Shown piece by piece: positions 1-6,618 of a stretch of DNA of 6,666 bases (position 1 is the first letter of the stretch; each line of letters starts with the position of its first letter). The notes under the pieces are model-generated. The model did no database searches. It was not told the origin of the DNA and was given only the letters and a program-made list of their open reading frames with translations. The position numbers were made by a program, and so were the translations under genes. The DNA lies in contig CAJXVF010000130.1 of the NCBI GenBank assembly GCA_913060845.1, forward strand, positions 1 to 6,666. The letters run 5' to 3'. The stretch comes from an uncultured Alphaproteobacteria bacterium. GTDB lineage: Bacteria; Pseudomonadota; Alphaproteobacteria; Bin95.

Positions 1-1
1 G

Positions 2-91
2 ACCATCCCTCGAAAATGGAAAAACTTCCGGGACACCGTCTCAGACAACTTCCGCGTCATTACACACGAGAAGTTTCCGGTTCTGGAGTGA
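2..91 (+). CDS. C-terminal end of an unidentified protein (5' partial)
   Basis: An open frame enters from the left edge and ends at the TGA at 89-91. The 29 visible residues read as an ordinary polar, charged C-terminus containing PRKWKNFRDTVSDNFRV and ending in FPVLE. The other frame open here (frame 1, stop at 100-102) gives a less protein-like tail. No motif is long enough to name a family; the WKNFRD stretch faintly recalls sulfotransferase C-termini, but that is a guess. It lies 165 bp upstream of the protease gene on the same strand and is probably a separate transcription unit. Confidence 0.45.
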   Translation, partial: TIPRKWKNFRDTVSDNFRVITHEKFPVLE

Positions 92-256
92 GCGCGGTAT
101 AAAAGTGCAGCACCCGTCACTAAACCAACCCAAAATCTCGCCACATTACGAAGATTTCATGCGGCTGAGAGGGCTTAGTTAGTTTGGCGTACCTATATAG
201 GGGTCAGACACAGGGGCCTGAGGGTCTTTGAACACAGCATTGAGGATAGGTTCGCC
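92..256 (+). promoter_or_regulatory. Intergenic region likely holding the protease-gene promoter
   Basis: This 165-bp stretch between the upstream stop and the protease start has lower GC than the genes around it and no credible ORF. It is the natural place for the promoter of the protease/two-component cluster. A TATATA at 194-199 could be a -10 element, but no good -35 lies at the right spacing, so no exact promoter is called. A purine-rich GAGGA at 242-246 sits about 10 nt before the ATG at 257 and probably serves as the ribosome binding site. I could not recognise a sigma-E/RpoH-type or CpxR-like site. Confidence 0.3.
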
Positions 257-1816
257 ATGCAGACGCCACCAAAATCAAATTCTGACCAGCGCAGCCAATA
301 CATGCCGGATGCGCCGCGCAAACATGCCATCCGGGCGAAGCGGCTTGGCATGGTGTCGCTGATGGCGCTCGGTCTGGCGGCGGGTGCCGCCTTGTTACCG
401 CCAAGCATGGGGGCACCCGCCCCAGGTGCGGCCCATGCCCAGGCGATTGTACCTGCGAGCGGCCCGGCCAGTTTCTCTCCCGTCGTGAAGGCGGTCGCAC
501 CGGCTGTGGTGCATATTGAGGTGACGCAGCGAGACCCTGCAGCTTCCGACAAAGGCCCCAGCCTTGAAGATATGCCCCCCGGCATGCGCGAGTTCATGGA
601 GCGGTTCTTTGGGGACCGTATTCCGAACGGGCGCCGGCCATCCCGCCCGACCACGGGCCTTGGCTCCGGCTTCTTTGTTGATGCGGAAGGCCATATCGTC
701 ACCAATAACCACGTGATTGCGGGGGCTGAAAAGATCCTCGTCACCATGAAGGACGGATCGAAGCTGGATGCAAAACTGGTCGGTACGGATACCCGCACAG
801 ATCTGGCGCTGCTGAAGGTGGACCGCAAGAAAGCCTTCCCCTATGTGGCGTTCGGCGATAGCGACCGCTCCGAAGTGGGTGATTGGATTGTGGCGGTGGG
901 TAACCCGTTTGGGCTGGACCATACGGTCACGACCGGCATTATTTCAGCCCGTGGGCGCTCCATCGGCGCTGGCCCTTATGACGATTTCTTGCAGATCGAT
1001 GCGCCCATCAACAAGGGCAATTCTGGTGGCCCGGCGTTCAATTTGTCTGGTGAAGTGATTGGCGTGAACACGGCCATCTTCTCCCCCACCGGCGGCAGCG
1101 TTGGCATTGGGTTCGCGATTCCGTCCAACCTTGCAAAAACGGTCATTGCGCAGCTGAAGGATGGCGGCACGGTTGAGCGTGGATGGCTGGGTGTTTCCAT
1201 CCAGAATGTCAGCGAAGATATTGCGTCTGGCGTTGGGTTGGAAAAGGCTGAAGGTGCCATCATTGCCGGTGTTGCTGAGGATGGGCCAGCAGATAAGGCC
1301 GGCCTGAAAATCGGTGATGTGATCCTGGACGTGAACGGCGAGCGCATTGAGGAAATGCCGGAACTGCCGCGCGTCGTCGCTGGTGTGCGCCCGGACAGCA
1401 CGGCCAAGATCAAAGTCTGGCGGGATGGCCGGATGCGCACGATTAACGTGAAAATCGGGCGCTTGCCAGATGAGAAAACTCTGGCTGCCGCCAATACCCG
1501 CGGGCCGGAACGGACATCGGGCGCGCTGGGGCTGACGCTGGCCCCGCTCGACGCCGCCTCCCGCCGTGCGGCTGGGGTGGATGCGGATACGGACGGCGTT
1601 CTGATCACGGATATTGAGCGGGATAGCCCGCTGGTAGAGAAAGGCGTTGAGCCCGGTGCCGTGCTGCTGGCCGTCGCTGGTGAGCCTGTGAAAAGCCCAA
1701 GCGCTGCCGCAGCCGCCATCGCCAAAGCCGAGAAATCTGGGCGGAGTGCGGTGCTGCTGCTGGTCCGCCAAAACGGCAATGACCGCTTCGTCGCTGCGAC
1801 CCTCAAGAAAGGTTAA
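257..1816 (+). CDS. degP: Periplasmic Do-family serine endoprotease (DegP/HtrA/DegQ type)
   Basis: A 519-residue periplasmic trypsin-like protease/chaperone that degrades misfolded envelope proteins. The N-terminus is basic (residues 21-29), then hydrophobic (32-47), and ends in AHAQA, a signal-peptidase I-type site near residue 61-63. The protease domain spans about 70-300. The catalytic triad is visible: His152 in TNNHV, Asp182 in TDLALL, Ser256 in GNSGGPA. A Pro/Arg-rich LA-loop-like segment lies at about 92-132. PDZ1 covers about 307-402 (starting RGWLGVSIQ) and PDZ2 about 423-517, as in full-length DegP/DegQ. The ATG at 257 is preferred over Met16 (302) because only the former has a purine-rich upstream element; both would keep the signal peptide. 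DegP and DegQ cannot be separated from sequence alone. The two-component genes downstream support a role in envelope stress. Confidence 0.95.
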   Translation: MQTPPKSNSDQRSQYMPDAPRKHAIRAKRLGMVSLMALGLAAGAALLPPSMGAPAPGAAHAQAIVPASGPASFSPVVKAVAPAVVHIEVTQRDPAASDKGPSLEDMPPGMREFMERFFGDRIPNGRRPSRPTTGLGSGFFVDAEGHIVTNNHVIAGAEKILVTMKDGSKLDAKLVGTDTRTDLALLKVDRKKAFPYVAFGDSDRSEVGDWIVAVGNPFGLDHTVTTGIISARGRSIGAGPYDDFLQIDAPINKGNSGGPAFNLSGEVIGVNTAIFSPTGGSVGIGFAIPSNLAKTVIAQLKDGGTVERGWLGVSIQNVSEDIASGVGLEKAEGAIIAGVAEDGPADKAGLKIGDVILDVNGERIEEMPELPRVVAGVRPDSTAKIKVWRDGRMRTINVKIGRLPDEKTLAAANTRGPERTSGALGLTLAPLDAASRRAAGVDADTDGVLITDIERDSPLVEKGVEPGAVLLAVAGEPVKSPSAAAAAIAKAEKSGRSAVLLLVRQNGNDRFVAATLKKG

Positions 1817-1824
1817 CCGGCCGC

Positions 1825-1837
1825 TGATATAGTATCA
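1825..1837 (+). promoter_or_regulatory. Short dyad TGATA-TAG-TATCA, possible operator
   Basis: A perfect inverted repeat with 5-bp arms (TGATA at 1825-1829 and TATCA at 1833-1837) around a 3-bp centre, 8 bp after the protease stop and about 60 bp before the response-regulator start. It is AT-rich in a GC-rich setting. It could be a regulator binding site, but OmpR-family sites are usually direct repeats, and arms this short can occur by chance. Confidence 0.2.
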
Positions 1838-1870
1838 GGGCGGGGACAGGCGTTGCGCCCGGTCCCGCCC
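1838..1870 (+). terminator. GC-rich hairpin between protease and regulator genes (terminator or attenuator)
   Basis: The outer arms are GGGCGGGGAC (1838-1847) and GTCCCGCCC (1862-1870), pairing over nine positions with one bulged G. An inner stem GGCG (1849-1852) / CGCC (1856-1859) closes a TTG loop. The stem is very stable, but only a weak ATTTT (1878-1882) follows at some distance, so a strong intrinsic terminator is unlikely. It more plausibly attenuates read-through from the protease gene or protects its mRNA 3' end. It ends 25 bp before the regulator's ATG, just upstream of its ribosome binding site. Confidence 0.45.
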
Positions 1871-1895
1871 GCGCCGCATTTTGGGGAGAAGAACC

Positions 1896-2567
1896 ATGCG
1901 GGTTCTGGTGATTGAAGATGATGCCGAAGCCGCAGCCTATATGGTCAAGGGGCTGAGCGAGCACGGCCATGTCGCCGACCACGCGATTGACGCCGAAACC
2001 GGCCTCATTATGGCTGAAACCGCCTATGACGTGATCGTGCTGGACCGGATGCTGCCGGGCATGGATGGCCTGGCCGCCGCTGAAACACTGCGGGCCAAAG
2101 GTGATGCCACGCCGATCCTGTTTCTCTCCGCACTCGGCCAGGTCGATGACCGGGTGAAGGGCCTGCGCGCTGGCGGCGATGATTATCTGGTGAAACCCTA
2201 TGCCTTTGCTGAACTGCTCGCCCGGATCGAAACCCTGGCCCGGCGCCGGGGGGATGAACCGCAAACGGAAATCAAAGTCGGGGATCTGGAGATTGACCTT
2301 CTGGGCCGCCGCGTCAGCCGTTCCGGTGAGAGGATTGACCTGCAGCCCCGCGAATTCAAACTTCTGGAATATCTGGCACGCAATGCGGACCGGGTGGTCA
2401 CGCGCACCATGCTGCTGGAAAACGTGTGGGAATATAATTTCGACCCACAAACCAATGTCATCGACGTCCATATCAGCCGCCTGCGCGGCAAGATCGACAA
2501 AGGCTTCGACGCACCGCTGCTCCACACTGTGCGGGGTGCGGGGTATCGCTTGAGTGAAGCTGGGTGA
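1896..2567 (+). CDS. OmpR/PhoB-family response regulator
   Basis: A 223-residue cytoplasmic two-component transcription regulator. The receiver domain (about 1-115) has acidic-pocket residues Glu7, Asp8 and Asp9, phosphoacceptor Asp50 in VLDRMLPGMDG, Ser78 at the Thr/Ser switch position, and Lys100-Pro101 in DDYLVKPYAF. The C-terminal winged helix (about 128-221) shows LQPREFKLLEYLARN, the VWEYNFDPQTNVIDVHISRLR recognition region and a terminal TVRGAGYRL, all typical of the OmpR/PhoB class. The start is the ATG at 1896, preceded by GGGGAGAAG (1883-1891); an in-frame TTG at 1881 lies at the edge of that site and is unlikely. It lies 79 bp after the protease gene and is followed by a histidine kinase, its probable partner. 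The specific regulon cannot be read from the sequence. Confidence 0.94.
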   Translation: MRVLVIEDDAEAAAYMVKGLSEHGHVADHAIDAETGLIMAETAYDVIVLDRMLPGMDGLAAAETLRAKGDATPILFLSALGQVDDRVKGLRAGGDDYLVKPYAFAELLARIETLARRRGDEPQTEIKVGDLEIDLLGRRVSRSGERIDLQPREFKLLEYLARNADRVVTRTMLLENVWEYNFDPQTNVIDVHISRLRGKIDKGFDAPLLHTVRGAGYRLSEAG

Positions 2568-2626
2568 TAGAATTGGTGACTTGCCAGGATGTTGTGCAGG
2601 CAGACTATCTGATTTCTTGCAGGCCT

Positions 2627-2682
2627 CCCCCCTCACCCTGTTCCCTCTCCCCCAACGGGGGGAGAGGGCACGGTGAGGGGGG
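2627..2682. repeat. Large REP-like inverted repeat between regulator and kinase genes
   Basis: The outer arms CCCCCCTCACC (2627-2637) and GGTGAGGGGGG (2672-2682) pair perfectly over 11 bp. The inner arms CCCTCTCCCCC (2643-2653) and GGGGGAGAGGG (2658-2668) pair over another 11 bp. CTGTT and CAC form an internal loop and AACG a tetraloop. The CCCTCACCC / CCCTCTCCC wording matches a class of dispersed intergenic palindromes that I recall from many proteobacterial genomes; only one copy is in this window, so its repetitive nature is not shown here. No T-run follows, so it does not look like an intrinsic terminator. It may be a REP-type insertion affecting mRNA stability or the ratio of regulator to kinase. 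Confidence 0.7.
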
Positions 2683-2746
2683 TGCTTGCCATAAAGCTGT
2701 ATTTTGGCCGCAGGTCGCCCGTCCACAACCCGCCACCGCCTAGCCA

Positions 2747-4123
2747 ATGGGGGGCCTTCGCAAGCTTATTCGCAGTACGGCGTTCAGGCTGGCTGCGTTC
2801 TATCTGCTGATCTTCGGCGTCTCATCCGCCGGGCTGCTAGGCCTTGTGTATTGGCGGAGTGCTGGGTTCACGGCGCAGCAAATTGACGAGACGATTGCAG
2901 CCGAACTGCAAGGCCTGAATGAGCGCTATCGCTTGCTGGGCATCCCGGGTCTGAGGCAAGTCGTGGCGGAGCGATCCGCGAAACAAAGCCAAAGCTTGTA
3001 CATGCTGCTGAACCCGGAAGAGCGCCCGCTCGCCGGTAATATCAATGGCTGGCCAAAGACAGGCGTTATGCCCGGCGGTTGGATGGATTTCGAATATGAC
3101 CTTGCTGTTGCGGGCCAGACGGAGCGCCGCCGCGCCCGCGCCCGGAAGATTGATATCGCGGGCGGGTTTCGCCTATTGGTCGGCCGGGATGTGCAGCAGC
3201 GGGACGAACTGGTTAGCCTCATTCAGTCCGCGTTTTGGTGGGCAGGCGGCGGTATTCTGGCATTTGGGCTGGTCGGTGGCCTGCTGGTGACGCGTTCGAC
3301 GCTCCGTCGGATTGATGCGATGGGGGCGGCCAGCCAGCAGATCATGGCCGGCGATCTCTCCCGCCGGGTTCCGGTCAATGGCTCCGGCGATGAGTTGGAC
3401 CGCCTTGCCGCCAGCCTGAATGCTATGTTGGACCGGATCGAAAATCTGATGACGGCTGTCCGCCAAGTCTCAAACAATATCGCCCATGATCTGCGCACGC
3501 CGTTAAACCGCCTCCGCGCCCGGGCCGAAGTCACACTGATGAGCGAGGCTGAGCCGGAGGCCTACCGGGAAGCGCTTGAGCGCACCTTGCAGGACGCCGA
3601 CGCACTGCTCGGCACCTTCAATGCGCTCCTGGATATCGCCCGGCTAGAGGGTGCAGCGGATGCTGGGCCAAGCGACATTATAGATCTATCGGACATCGTG
3701 GCAGATGTGACTGAACTCTATGAACCCGTCGCAGAAGATGCTGGCATCACGCTTTTGGCCGAAGCGGAACCGGGTGCGGCGATGGTGATTGGGGACAAGC
3801 GGCTGCTGGCCCAGGCGCTCGCCAATTTGATCGATAATGCCATCAAATATACCCCAACAGGCGGTGCCGTGCGGGTAGGTGCCATAACAGCAGGCGGCCA
3901 TGCTGAGCTTTCCATCGCGGATAATGGCCCCGGCGTGCCAGAGGCTGAGCGCGCGCGGATTTTTGACCGGTTCGTGCGCCTAGAAGCAGATCGCGGCAAA
4001 CCGGGCGCGGGTCTTGGCCTATCGCTCGTCCGCGCTGTCGCCCAAATGCACAATGCAGACATCACCGCTGCAGACGCCGCCCCCGGCCTCCGTGTAACGC
4101 TTCGGCTGCCATCTGCTGCATAA
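2747..4123 (+). CDS. Membrane sensor histidine kinase (HAMP, HisKA, HATPase)
   Basis: A 458-residue inner-membrane sensor kinase, probably the partner of the regulator upstream. Two transmembrane segments (about 12-36 and 160-182) flank a periplasmic sensor of about 120 residues that I do not recognise. A HAMP linker (about 184-236) is followed by the dimerisation/phosphoacceptor helix with His247 in NNIAHDLRTPLNRLR. The ATP-binding domain has an N-box (ALANLIDNAIKYTP, Asn364), a G1 box (ADNGPGVP, Asp392), an F-box (IFDRFVRL, 405-412) and a G2 box (GAGLGLSLVRA). All key residues are present. The ATG at 2747 is the first possible start, because an in-frame TAG lies two codons before it at 2741-2743. 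No Shine-Dalgarno sequence is visible upstream, which is unusual compared with the regulator gene. The gene is 179 bp from the regulator stop, with a large hairpin in the gap. The ligand is unknown. Confidence 0.93.
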   Translation: MGGLRKLIRSTAFRLAAFYLLIFGVSSAGLLGLVYWRSAGFTAQQIDETIAAELQGLNERYRLLGIPGLRQVVAERSAKQSQSLYMLLNPEERPLAGNINGWPKTGVMPGGWMDFEYDLAVAGQTERRRARARKIDIAGGFRLLVGRDVQQRDELVSLIQSAFWWAGGGILAFGLVGGLLVTRSTLRRIDAMGAASQQIMAGDLSRRVPVNGSGDELDRLAASLNAMLDRIENLMTAVRQVSNNIAHDLRTPLNRLRARAEVTLMSEAEPEAYREALERTLQDADALLGTFNALLDIARLEGAADAGPSDIIDLSDIVADVTELYEPVAEDAGITLLAEAEPGAAMVIGDKRLLAQALANLIDNAIKYTPTGGAVRVGAITAGGHAELSIADNGPGVPEAERARIFDRFVRLEADRGKPGAGLGLSLVRAVAQMHNADITAADAAPGLRVTLRLPSAA

Positions 4124-4199
4124 CGCGCTGGTTGTGCTACTTTGCGGCTCGAAAGCTGGGCGATGAATCTGGGCGACATAGCTGGAAGGTTAGAGCAGC

Positions 4200-5429
4200 G
4201 TGGGCATGATGTTGAGGCGGATAGGTCTGGCCTGCGCTCTCTTGCTGGGCGTTCCGAGCCAGGCTCTGGCGCAGTCTTACACAGACCCAAGAACCCCCAA
4301 CCCGGGCGCTGTTGGCCGTGCGGCTTTTGCGGCTGGTGATTTCGCTAAAGCCGCACCATTGCTGGCGGAAGCTGCCCTTGGCGCGGATGTTGAGGCGCAT
4401 CGGCTGATGGGTGACATCTATTCCGGTGGTCATGCCCCAGAAGCCAGTGTTCCGGGCGGGCGGGACGAGTGTGCGGCGCTGGTCTGGGATGATCATGCAG
4501 CACGCATGGGCGATGGCCTGGCGATGCGGCGGATGGCCAGGGCCTACCGCCGAGGCTGGGGCGTCAAACGGGATGAGCGGCTGGCCGCGCTTTGGGCCGG
4601 TTTCGCAGATGAAGCTGGTGCCGCCGCCCTTTTGGCGGACCCGTTCGCGCAGTCCCCCGATCCCATCGATAAGCCACGCTATATGGCGCAATCCGTGCTT
4701 GATCTTATCGGCGACGCAGGCAAGCCCGGGATATTGCCTGCAGCGGAAATCTATCTTGTTCCGCCCTTCCTTTGGAATGATCCAGACATCGCATCCGGTC
4801 TCCTGGAGCGTAGCCTCGCCCCTTGCGACGCCCGGGCGCCTGACGCACCCCGCGCCCAGCCTGAAGGCCGGGTGGCGGCAGCGCTGATGAAGGGCTTGGT
4901 ATTGAAGGCTGTCGATAATGTGGCCCACGCCGCGCTTTTATTTTCAGACGCAATCTTGTTCGGCGGCGCGGTTCCGCCCAATTCCTGCGTTGCGGGCCTC
5001 TGGATGGAGCGCGCCGCCCGCTACGGGGACCCAAACGCCGCCTACCGATTGTCCCACTTACTGATCACCGCCTATGGCTTGCGTGAAGACACAGCAATCG
5101 CATTGTTCTGGGCTGAGGTCGCGAGACTTATTCCGGCAGGCATCAAAGATCCAGCCGACTGGATTGATTTCCTGAAAACGGAGCTTGAAATTCAAGTTCA
5201 GCTAAATGTTCCTGGCGATGAAGGCGTTCGTAAATATCAAGAATTACAGGAATCGATGAATAAACTTGCGCGCGATACCCAAGTAAGGCGGGCAATGCGG
5301 GCCAACAATTACATAATCTGGCGCGGTGTTGATGGAATTTATACGGAATATCAGTCGACGCGCGCCTATTCCTCCAATAGATTCAACTGTGACCGCAGCC
5401 CGCCGCGAGGACTATCTCCGTTGCACTGA
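4200..5429 (+). CDS. Secreted Sel1-repeat (TPR-like) protein, 3' end probably frameshifted
   Basis: A 409-residue protein with a clear signal peptide: LRR, a hydrophobic core, then SQALA, with cleavage likely after residue 24 before QSYTDP. The mature part carries degenerate Sel1/TPR-like helical repeats. Examples are the AAFAAGDFAKAAPLLAEAAL region (about 40-80), MARAYRRGWGVKRDERLAALWAG (about 115-140) and AAYRLSHLLITAYGLREDTAIALFWAEVA (about 280-310). Such repeats mediate protein-protein contacts; no enzymatic motif is seen. The start is uncertain: GTG at 4200 has GGAAGG (4184-4189) about 10 nt upstream, while ATG codons at 4206 and 4209 keep the same signal peptide. The gene begins 76 bp after the kinase and may be co-transcribed. 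GC falls from about 61% (4321-4440) to about 49% after 5161. The last residues, from about CDRSPPRG, look unlike the rest and suggest loss of frame. Confidence 0.75.
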   Translation: MGMMLRRIGLACALLLGVPSQALAQSYTDPRTPNPGAVGRAAFAAGDFAKAAPLLAEAALGADVEAHRLMGDIYSGGHAPEASVPGGRDECAALVWDDHAARMGDGLAMRRMARAYRRGWGVKRDERLAALWAGFADEAGAAALLADPFAQSPDPIDKPRYMAQSVLDLIGDAGKPGILPAAEIYLVPPFLWNDPDIASGLLERSLAPCDARAPDAPRAQPEGRVAAALMKGLVLKAVDNVAHAALLFSDAILFGGAVPPNSCVAGLWMERAARYGDPNAAYRLSHLLITAYGLREDTAIALFWAEVARLIPAGIKDPADWIDFLKTELEIQVQLNVPGDEGVRKYQELQESMNKLARDTQVRRAMRANNYIIWRGVDGIYTEYQSTRAYSSNRFNCDRSPPRGLSPLH

Positions 5430-5709
5430 TGAGCCAGACAGTCAGGTATTCAATCTCGGTGGTGTGGAACCTAGGCCATTCCCCGATTCGAACTATGTCG
5501 AATCGGGGCCTTATACTAACGCCTATTTGGAGTCATATTGTTGGACGGCGCGCTTTACCGAAGATATCATAAATGACGCCGTTGATAGCGGGCCGACCAG
5601 CCACTTTGTCATTGCCTACAGATCACTCGCCATGCGATTGGCGCTTAGATTTGGGCTCGAAATTTGCCTTTTGATCAGAAGCATCGTCTGGCTCCGAAAG
5701 ATCAGCTAA
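5326..5709 (+). pseudogene. Probable frame-shifted C-terminal continuation of the Sel1-repeat gene
   Basis: This frame overlaps the 3' end of the Sel1-repeat ORF by 104 bp and stays open for 127 codons to the TAA at 5707-5709. Its translation after about residue 27 is protein-like (REDYLRCTDEPDSQVFN, then SNYVESGPYTNAYLESYCW), with two cysteines and a balanced composition. The upstream ORF meanwhile ends abruptly with SPPRGLSPLH. The nominal GTG start at 5326 has no convincing ribosome binding site and lies deep inside the other gene. The simplest reading is a one-base indel somewhere in 5317-5426, either real or a sequencing error, so that the intact protein would have roughly 500 residues. 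It could instead be a separate overlapping gene. The extreme C-terminus (FGLEICLLIRSIVWLRKIS) is hydrophobic and basic. I recognise no domain. Confidence 0.45.
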
Positions 5710-5769
5710 TCTCCCCTTTTGCAATGAATCTCTGCGCTGTCTTGGCTGCTGGGGAAGAGTGGCGGCGGT

Positions 5770-6249
5770 ATGACTGTATTGGGTGTGACGCCGTTTGCGG
5801 ATATTCCGCTTTGGATGCTGGCGGCGGTCGCGGTGGCGCATTTTTGTGGGTTCTTGATCCGGGGTGCGTTTGGGTTTGGGTCCAACCTGCCGATCATCAT
5901 TGCGACGACGTGGCTGCTGGGGCCGCACCACGCGATTCTGTTAGTGATTATGACGGCGTCTATGGCGCAGGTGCATTTGTTTCCGCAAAGCTTTGGCCAT
6001 GCGAACTGGCGCCTTGCCGCCGCCCTCACGCTCGGCGTTTATATCGGCATTGGCATCGGAACCTACGTGTTCGTCTCGCTGGATGCAGACGCGCTGGCAC
6101 CAATCTTGGGCGCGTTGATCATGACCGTCGTGCTGATGGACCGGTTTGACGCAATCCCCCGCCTCGCCCGTATTATTGACCTGCGGGCCAAGCCTTTGGT
6201 GGCCGTGCTGTCCCTGATATCGGGCTTTGTTGGTACGGTTTCTGGCGGC
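5770..6249 (+). CDS. TauE/SafE (TSUP) family membrane permease, N-terminal part cut at a false join
   Basis: The ATG at 5770 follows GGGGAAGAG (5751-5759) by about 10 nt. The first 160 residues are very hydrophobic, with about five to six membrane segments (roughly 15-33, 36-57, 56-76, 82-103, 107-124 and 142-158). The N-terminal CGFLIRGAFGFGSNLPII and the second-half ISGFVGTVSG-GG motif are the two internally repeated signatures I associate with the TSUP family, whose members export or import sulfite, sulfoacetate and other small organic anions. The family is usually about 250 residues with eight segments, so the C-terminal third is missing. The frame does not stop: it stays open to the window end at 6666 (299 codons), but from about 6244 it encodes RTX repeats and then adapter. 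I therefore regard the permease as truncated by a chimeric join and not as a natural fusion. The substrate cannot be predicted. Confidence 0.75.
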
Positions 6250-6262
6250 GGTGGCGACGATA
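6241..6262. other. Probable chimeric junction (permease to RTX sequence)
   Basis: The permease signature SGFVGTVSG runs directly into GGGDDTIE. GGCGGCGGTGGC at 6244-6255 fits both the glycine-rich permease motif and the first RTX nonapeptide, so it is a ready microhomology for a misassembly or template switch. GC by hand count drops from 58% (5941-6240) to 45% (6301-6600), and codon choice turns AT-rich. Confidence 0.7.
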
Positions 6263-6618
6263 CGATCGAAGCCCAAACTGGCAAAGATGTAATTGATGCT
6301 GGTGCAGGGAGTAATTCGGTTTTTGCCGGATTGGGCGATGACACGATTACGGTTAGTGGGAAGAGTGGTTCGTATACAGACACGATTGATGGTGGCGCGG
6401 GGACAGACGCGTTAACGATTAGTTATACGGGTGTATCGAGTTTGTCTGATGTAACGATCAGTACAGATGGTGACTACACGGTGCTAACGGATAGCAATGG
6501 TGGGGCAATTAAGTTTAAGTCTATAGAGACGTTGATTGTAGGTAGTTATACCTATACTGAGAACACGACTGATAATACTTACTGGAGCTCAAGTGAGTAT
6601 GTACTGCATATGTATGAT
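6244..6618 (+). CDS. Fragment of an RTX (haemolysin-type calcium-binding) repeat protein
   Basis: Four contiguous nine-residue RTX units of the GGxGxDxUx type occur at residues 159-194 of the open frame: GGGGDDTIE, AQTGKDVID, AGAGSNSVF, AGLGDDTIT. A fifth, GGAGTDALT, lies at 208-216. Such repeats bind Ca2+ and fold as parallel beta-rolls in proteins exported by type I secretion. The following Thr/Ser/Asp-rich stretch (about 217-283) is typical of large extracellular RTX proteins. There is no stop, because adapter sequence follows. No start belongs to this segment, so it is an internal fragment of another gene and very likely comes from elsewhere in the genome or from another organism. Its GC of about 45% differs from the neighbouring genes. 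Confidence 0.8.

Noticed and set aside
944..1806. Two long minus-strand open frames opposite the protease gene (275 and 276 residues)
   Set aside because: They are antisense to a protease with a full catalytic triad and PDZ domains, have no recognisable domains, and are typical shadows in GC-rich coding DNA.
2686..2705. A TTGCCA and TATTTT pair as a promoter for the kinase gene
   Set aside because: The spacing between the two hexamers is only 8 bp, far from the 16-18 bp needed.
1803..2747. A 314-residue minus-strand open frame opposite the response regulator
   Set aside because: It spans the regulator gene and the REP-like hairpin and has no family-like motifs; the + strand regulator is unambiguous.
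4156..4176. Direct repeat CTGGGCGA at 4156-4163 and 4169-4176 before the Sel1-repeat gene
   Set aside because: Two 8-bp copies 13 bp apart are suggestive of a binding site but too short to separate from chance in GC-rich DNA.
4137..4928. A 263-residue minus-strand open frame opposite the Sel1-repeat gene
   Set aside because: The + strand frame has a signal peptide and repeats; the minus frame shows no coherent domain.
5664..6149. A 161-residue + strand open frame overlapping the permease
   Set aside because: It is rich in Cys, Arg and Gly without membrane segments, in contrast to the clear hydrophobic permease in the frame starting at 5770.
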